A stretch of DNA of 10,747 nt from Clostridiaceae bacterium (GTDB lineage: Bacteria > Bacillota > Clostridia > UMGS1883 > JAAYMJ01). The number at the start of each line of letters is the position of its first letter. Position 1 is the first letter of the stretch. The notes beneath the pieces are model-generated. The model was not told the DNA's origin. It saw nothing but the letters and a program-made list of their open reading frames with translations, and did no database searches. Position numbers and translations under genes: made by a program. This document shows positions 7,562-10,747 of the stretch, piece by piece. The DNA is taken from the NCBI GenBank assembly GCA_012521455.1, contig JAAYMJ010000142.1, forward strand, positions 1 through 10,747, given 5' to 3'.

Positions 7562-7580
7562 TAGTAAATGGAGGCATTAG

Positions 7581-8657
7581 ATGTTCGAGAAATTAAAATT
7601 CATTGAGGAAAAATATGAGGATTTGTCGGCAAAAATCAGCGACCCCGCTTATATGGCGGATATGGATACATGGAGAAAACTTTGCAAGGAACATTCGGAC
7701 TTAACCCCCATTGTGGAAAAGTATAGGGAATACAAAAAGGCAAAAGAAGCGGAAAATGAGGCAAAAGAGCTTTTAAATGAAAAGCTTGACAAGGAATTCC
7801 GCGAAGTTGTGGAAGAAGAGCTTGAAAAAAGCCGCGAGAAAATTGAAAAGATATCGGAAGAACTAAAAATTTTGCTTTTGCCCAAAGATCCCAATGACGA
7901 AAAGAACGTTATCGTTGAAATCCGCGGCGGCGCAGGCGGTGAAGAGGCGGCGCTTTTTGCGGCGGAATTATTCAGGATGTATACCATGTACGCCGAATCC
8001 CGCAGGTGGAGGGTTGAGGTTTTAAGCTCCAACGAAACAGGGATGGGCGGATATAAGGAAATAATTTTTATGATTGAAGGCCAGGGCGCGTACAGCCGCC
8101 TAAAATACGAAAGCGGCGTACACAGGGTTCAAAGGGTCCCTGAGACGGAATCGGGGGGAAGGATACATACTTCAACGGTTACGGTTGCGGTATTGCCCGA
8201 AGTTGAAGAAGTGGAAGTTGAAATCAACCCCAATGACTTAAGGATTGACGTGTTCCGCGCGGGAGGCCCGGGAGGCCAGTGCGTTAATACCACCGACTCC
8301 GCGGTTAGAATCACCCACTTGCCCACAGGATTGGTGGTATCATGCCAGGACGAAAAGAGCCAGCACAAAAACAAGGATAAAGCCATGAAGATTTTGCGCT
8401 CAAGGCTTTATGAGCTAATGCTTCAGGAGCAAAACGAAAAGCTTGCCCAGGAAAGAAAAAGCCAGGTGGGGACAGGGGACAGAAGTGAGCGAATCAGAAC
8501 CTACAATTTCCCCCAAGGCAGGGTTACCGACCACAGGATTAATTTAACTTTATATAAGATTGACTCCGTCTTAAACGGGGATTTGGACGAAATAATCGAC
8601 GGGCTTATTACCCATTACCAAAGCGAAAGGTTAAAGGAAGAAAGCTTAAACATGTAA
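7581..8657 (+). CDS. prfA: Peptide chain release factor 1
   Basis: This 358-residue class I release factor reads UAA and UAG stop codons and triggers peptide release. An N-terminal helical domain (about 1-105) is rich in charged residues. The PCRF domain follows, with [14 protein letters not shown] (114-127). The codon-recognition tripeptide is P187-E188-T189 in [14 protein letters not shown], which is the RF1 rather than the RF2 (SPF) type. The catalytic GGQ is at 231-233 within [43 protein letters not shown] (297-320) is the conserved C-terminal block. GGAGG at 7570-7574 lies six bases before the ATG. prmC, which methylates the GGQ glutamine and often follows prfA, is absent; a terminator comes next instead, so prfA appears to be the last gene of its transcription unit. 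Confidence 0.98.
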   Translation: MFEKLKFIEEKYEDLSAKISDPAYMADMDTWRKLCKEHSDLTPIVEKYREYKKAKEAENEAKELLNEKLDKEFREVVEEELEKSREKIEKISEELKILLLPKDPNDEKNVIVEIRGGAGGEEAALFAAELFRMYTMYAESRRWRVEVLSSNETGMGGYKEIIFMIEGQGAYSRLKYESGVHRVQRVPETESGGRIHTSTVTVAVLPEVEEVEVEINPNDLRIDVFRAGGPGGQCVNTTDSAVRITHLPTGLVVSCQDEKSQHKNKDKAMKILRSRLYELMLQEQNEKLAQERKSQVGTGDRSERIRTYNFPQGRVTDHRINLTLYKIDSVLNGDLDEIIDGLITHYQSERLKEESLNM

Positions 8658-8733
8658 GTTTTTTTTACAAAAACAAACCCCCGTGATGATGAAGGCAAAT
8701 TAGGAAACACAGCCTGTATATTTTAAAAGCTTT
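8658..8733 (+). other. Spacer between prfA stop and terminator
   Basis: These 76 bases hold no plausible reading frame with a ribosome site. They begin with a run of eight T (8659-8666), preceded only by a weak four-pair stem (CTTA/TAAG at 8646-8649 and 8656-8659), which is too weak to call a terminator. A run of five C (8678-8682) follows. I could not match it to a known riboswitch or small RNA. Confidence 0.4.
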
Positions 8734-8760
8734 GAGTGTTGCAAAGCAACACTCTTTTTT
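8734..8760 (+). terminator. Rho-independent terminator after prfA
   Basis: A perfect nine-pair stem, GAGTGTTGC (8734-8742) with GCAACACTC (8746-8754), closes a three-base AAA loop and is followed at once by six T (8755-8760). This is a strong intrinsic terminator for the + strand and marks the end of the upstream unit. The left flank lacks a run of A next to the stem, so I do not call it bidirectional. Confidence 0.93.
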
Positions 8761-8777
8761 ATTAAATTCATATTATA

Positions 8778-8806
8778 TTGAAAAATATGAAAACAAAGTA
8801 TATAAT
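8778..8806 (+). promoter_or_regulatory. Sigma-A type promoter for hprK
   Basis: TTGAAA (8778-8783) and a perfect TATAAT (8801-8806) are separated by exactly 17 bases in very AT-rich DNA just after the terminator. Transcription would begin near 8812-8814, leaving a leader of roughly 38 bases before the hprK ATG. I saw no clear cre-type operator around it. Confidence 0.88.
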
Positions 8807-8838
8807 TTTAATAGCGTAAATATAAATAATAAGATGAT

Positions 8839-8844
8839 GAGGAG
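8839..8844 (+). promoter_or_regulatory. Ribosome binding site of hprK
   Basis: GAGGAG ends six bases before the ATG at 8851, an optimal Gram-positive spacing that confirms the hprK start. Confidence 0.85.
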
Positions 8845-8850
8845 AAAACT

Positions 8851-9804
8851 ATGGGCGAAAAAATTACGGTGCCTCTTACCAAATTAATTGAGGATTTTAA
8901 GCTGGAAGTTGTGTATGAGCCAAACAATTTAGCCGATATATTGATTACATCAACCGACGTGAACCGTCCGGGGATACAGCTTGCGGCGGGGTATTTTGAC
9001 TATTTCGACAATACCCGTATCCAGATTTTAGGAAAAGTTGAACATTCCTTTTTGGAAAACCTCTCTGCCAGCGAAAGGTTTGTTGCCTTTGACAATATGC
9101 TGTCCTATGGAATTCCCGCGGTGATAATCACAAGGGGGCTTCCTGTGTATGAGGAATTAATGGACGCGGCAAAGCGCAGGGGCATTCCTGTTTTGAGGAC
9201 GCAGGACAGCACTTCCTATTTTATGGCGGCGCTGATTGCGTCATTGAACACCTTGCTTGCCCCATGCGTTACAAGGCACGGGGTTTTGGTAGAAGTATAC
9301 GGTGAAGGCGTGCTATTGCTTGGGGAAAGCGGCGTGGGCAAAAGCGAAACCGCCGTTGAGCTTGTAAAGCGTGGGCACCGCCTTGTGGCTGACGACGCGG
9401 TGGACATAAGGAGAGTTTCCGCAAAAACCCTGGTGGGCTCTGCCCCTGAAATTATCAGGCACTTTATTGAGCTGCGGGGTGTTGGGATTATTGATGTAAA
9501 GAAAATATTTGGGGTAGGCTCGGTTAAGGATACGGAAAAAATTGACCTTATAATACATTTGGAAAACTGGCAGCAGGGCAAACAGTACGAAAGGTTGGGG
9601 TTAAAGGAAGAATACACAAATATTTTAGGAATTAATATCCCCTCCATTGTGGTGCCTGTGCGCCCCGGCAGGAACCTGGCAATCATTGTGGAAATCGCGG
9701 CAATGAACAACCGCCAAAAGAAAATGGGGTACAATGCTGCCGAAGAATTAAACGAAAGGCTGATTAAGCAGATGTCGCAGTTTTCAAGCAGCGATTTAGT
9801 ATAA
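8851..9804 (+). CDS. hprK: HPr kinase/phosphorylase
   Basis: This 317-residue bifunctional enzyme phosphorylates and dephosphorylates HPr of the sugar phosphotransferase system on its regulatory serine, which controls catabolite repression through CcpA in Gram-positive bacteria. The N-terminal domain (about 1-130) has the usual DVNRPGIQLAAGYFDYF (36-52). The catalytic domain carries H143 in TRHGVLVEVYGEGVLL, the Walker A loop GESGVGKS (158-165), the acidic pair D181-D182, the family signature ELRGVGIIDV (207-216) and VPVRPGRNLA (268-277). The length is normal for the family. It is the first gene of a new unit, with its own promoter and a strong ribosome site. The gap to the PHP gene is 25 bases with no terminator. 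ptsH is not in the window. Minus-strand frames over 9216-9812 are shadows. Confidence 0.98.
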   Translation: MGEKITVPLTKLIEDFKLEVVYEPNNLADILITSTDVNRPGIQLAAGYFDYFDNTRIQILGKVEHSFLENLSASERFVAFDNMLSYGIPAVIITRGLPVYEELMDAAKRRGIPVLRTQDSTSYFMAALIASLNTLLAPCVTRHGVLVEVYGEGVLLLGESGVGKSETAVELVKRGHRLVADDAVDIRRVSAKTLVGSAPEIIRHFIELRGVGIIDVKKIFGVGSVKDTEKIDLIIHLENWQQGKQYERLGLKEEYTNILGINIPSIVVPVRPGRNLAIIVEIAAMNNRQKKMGYNAAEELNERLIKQMSQFSSSDLV

Positions 9805-9829
9805 AAAAGCAATATAGAAAGGGCTATTT

Positions 9830-10537
9830 ATGAGAATTACGGTTGACACACATACTCACACAAGTGTTTCGCACCATGCGTACCACACATTGGATGAAAT
9901 GTTAAGGCAGGCAGGGGAAATGGGCCTTGAGGGGATTGCTATTACAAACCACGGCCCCGCCCTTGGGGACGGCGCCCACCCGTGGCATTTTTCCTCCATG
10001 AGTTCTTTGGAAAAAGAATACTACGGCGTCAGGTTATTAAAGGGCGCGGAAGCTAATATTATAAGCTATGACGGGCAATTGGATTTGGAAGATTGGGTTT
10101 TAAAGCGGCTGGATTTGGTAATCGCAAGCTACCATGAGCCCTGTGTCGCGCCTTCCACAGTGGAAGAGCACACAAGGGGGCTTTTAAATGTCATGGATAA
10201 CCCCCATGTGGATATTATCGGGCATATGGGGAATGAAACTTATAAATGCAATTATGAAGCGGTTGTAAAAAAGGCAAAAGAGGCAGGAAAGATTATTGAA
10301 ATCAACTCCCATTCCTTTGTTTTCAGGAAAAATTCTGATAAAAACTGCCGCGAAATCGCTCTTCTTTGCAAAAAGCACGGAGTAAATATTGTGGTAAGTT
10401 CCGACGCTCACGCGAAAGACAGGATACTTTTTGTTGACAAGGCACTTAAGATGTTGGATGAAATAAATTTCCCTGAGGAACTTGTGCTAAATACGTCACT
10501 TGAAAAGCTAATATCTTACCTTCAGATAGAAAAGTAG
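9830..10537 (+). CDS. PHP-domain phosphatase, YcdX-like
   Basis: This 235-residue cytoplasmic protein has a PHP (polymerase and histidinol phosphatase) fold of the YcdX type, a trinuclear metal-dependent phosphoesterase whose natural substrate is generally unknown. Every expected metal ligand is visible in order: D6, H8 and H10 in DTHTHTS, H16, H41 in TNHGPALGD, E74 in KGAEANI, H102 in SYHEP, H132 in GHMGN, and D192 and H194 in SSDAHA. The length also fits. AGAAAGGG at 9816-9823 lies six bases before the ATG. The order hprK, PHP phosphatase, murB recurs in Clostridia and suggests cotranscription rather than a proven functional link. The histidinol phosphatase HisK is a less likely identity: there are no histidine genes nearby, and the protein is shorter. 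Confidence 0.92.
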   Translation: MRITVDTHTHTSVSHHAYHTLDEMLRQAGEMGLEGIAITNHGPALGDGAHPWHFSSMSSLEKEYYGVRLLKGAEANIISYDGQLDLEDWVLKRLDLVIASYHEPCVAPSTVEEHTRGLLNVMDNPHVDIIGHMGNETYKCNYEAVVKKAKEAGKIIEINSHSFVFRKNSDKNCREIALLCKKHGVNIVVSSDAHAKDRILFVDKALKMLDEINFPEELVLNTSLEKLISYLQIEK

Positions 10538-10626
10538 CAAAAATCAACTTTTGGTTAAAGTCTACCTAAAATTTGCCGATGGGTAGAACGGGTTGATTGT
10601 TGCTTGCGGCAGCAACGGGTGTTTAT
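10538..10626 (+). promoter_or_regulatory. Structured gap before murB, possible RNA element
   Basis: These 89 bases separate two genes in an otherwise tight unit and carry no gene. Three helices can be drawn. Helix A pairs 10538-10548 with 10592-10602 (ten pairs, one A-G mismatch). Helix B lies inside it, TCTACCTA (10561-10568) with TGGGTAGA (10580-10587), eight pairs including one G-T. Helix C is GTTGCT (10599-10604) with AGCAAC (10611-10616). A and C share bases 10599-10602 and cannot both form fully. AACGGGT occurs twice (10587-10593 and 10614-10620). No T-run follows, so this is not a terminator, and I see no well-spaced promoter. The function is unknown. Confidence 0.45.
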
Positions 10627-10747
10627 ATGGAAGTTTTAGATTTTTTAAGGACCATATATAATGACGAAGACATTATTCAAAACGCGGACATGAAACAGCT
10701 TACCACTTTTAAGGTGGGGGGCTGTGCTGATTTTTTGGTGTATCCTA
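10627..10747 (+). CDS. murB: UDP-N-acetylenolpyruvoylglucosamine reductase, 5' part
   Basis: Only the first 40 codons are in the window. The product begins MEVLDFLRTIYNDE and continues to QLTTFKVGGCADFLVYP, which matches the N-terminal FAD-binding start of MurB (family pattern xTTFxVGGxADxxVxP, residues 26-40 here). MurB is a cytoplasmic flavoenzyme that uses NADPH to reduce UDP-GlcNAc-enolpyruvate to UDP-MurNAc in peptidoglycan synthesis. The ribosome site is weak: GGGTG (10617-10621) lies five bases before the ATG, directly after a small hairpin. Its place after hprK and the PHP gene is a familiar Clostridia arrangement. The rest of the gene lies beyond the right edge. Confidence 0.93.
   Translation, partial: MEVLDFLRTIYNDEDIIQNADMKQLTTFKVGGCADFLVYP

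Noticed and set aside
7581..8657. Possibility that the release factor is RF2
   Set aside because: The tripeptide is PET, not SPF, and there is no programmed frameshift. The overall blocks match RF1.
8659..8674. T-run right after prfA as a first terminator
   Set aside because: The only stem before it is about four A/T-rich pairs, and the GTTTTT/AAAAAC pairing downstream is A/T only. The strong terminator at 8734-8760 is the credible one.
8675..8720. C-rich and purine-rich spacer as a riboswitch (cobalamin-like)
   Set aside because: It lacks the conserved core and long-range pairings of any riboswitch class I know, and it lies upstream of a promoter, after prfA, where it could not control hprK.
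9216..9812. 198-codon open frame on the minus strand
   Set aside because: It is antisense to the hprK catalytic domain. The translation shows no family motif and is explained by codon bias of hprK.
10551..10572. TTGGTT and TAAAAT as a promoter for murB
   Set aside because: The boxes are only ten bases apart, far from the 16-18 needed by sigma-A, and the -35 box is poor.

Overview
The window is an ordinary housekeeping stretch of a low-to-moderate-GC Gram-positive bacterium, most likely a member of class Clostridia (Bacillota), probably from an uncultured or little-studied lineage. The evidence is the gene order nusB / M22-type paralog / xseA / xseB / ispA / YuiD-like, the presence of HPr kinase/phosphorylase followed by a PHP phosphatase and murB, purine-rich Shine-Dalgarno sites before most genes, and a textbook sigma-A promoter. 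All fourteen genes lie on the + strand and are packed tightly. I see no minus-strand gene, mobile element, CRISPR array, tRNA or rRNA.

Layout. Positions 1-3388 carry the 3' end of uppS, then cdsA, dxr and rseP: the lipid-carrier, phospholipid and isoprenoid block usually found in Firmicutes. Positions 3414-7561 carry nusB, a divergent TsaD/Kae1-like (M22) protein, xseA and xseB (exonuclease VII), ispA (farnesyl diphosphate synthase) and a YuiD-like divergent PAP2 membrane protein. prfA (release factor 1, 7581-8657) closes this run. A clear intrinsic terminator follows at 8734-8760, so uppS through prfA probably form one long transcription unit that starts upstream of the window. A new promoter (-35 at 8778, -10 at 8801) drives a second unit: hprK, a YcdX-like PHP-domain phosphatase, and the start of murB, which runs off the right edge.

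How the genes work together. dxr and ispA make isoprenoid precursors, and uppS turns farnesyl diphosphate into undecaprenyl diphosphate, the carrier for peptidoglycan whose precursor synthesis includes murB. cdsA makes CDP-diacylglycerol. rseP is the site-2 intramembrane protease. NusB, exonuclease VII and RF1 serve transcription, DNA repair and translation termination. HprK links carbon status to catabolite repression.

The least ordinary points are modest. The M22-type protein keeps the TsaD metal residues but differs in its substrate loops. The 89-nt gap between the PHP gene and murB can form three helices, two of which exclude each other. NusB has a strongly acidic N-terminal segment. The usual neighbours ispG, dxs and prmC are missing from their expected places. 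I found no convincing undescribed system.
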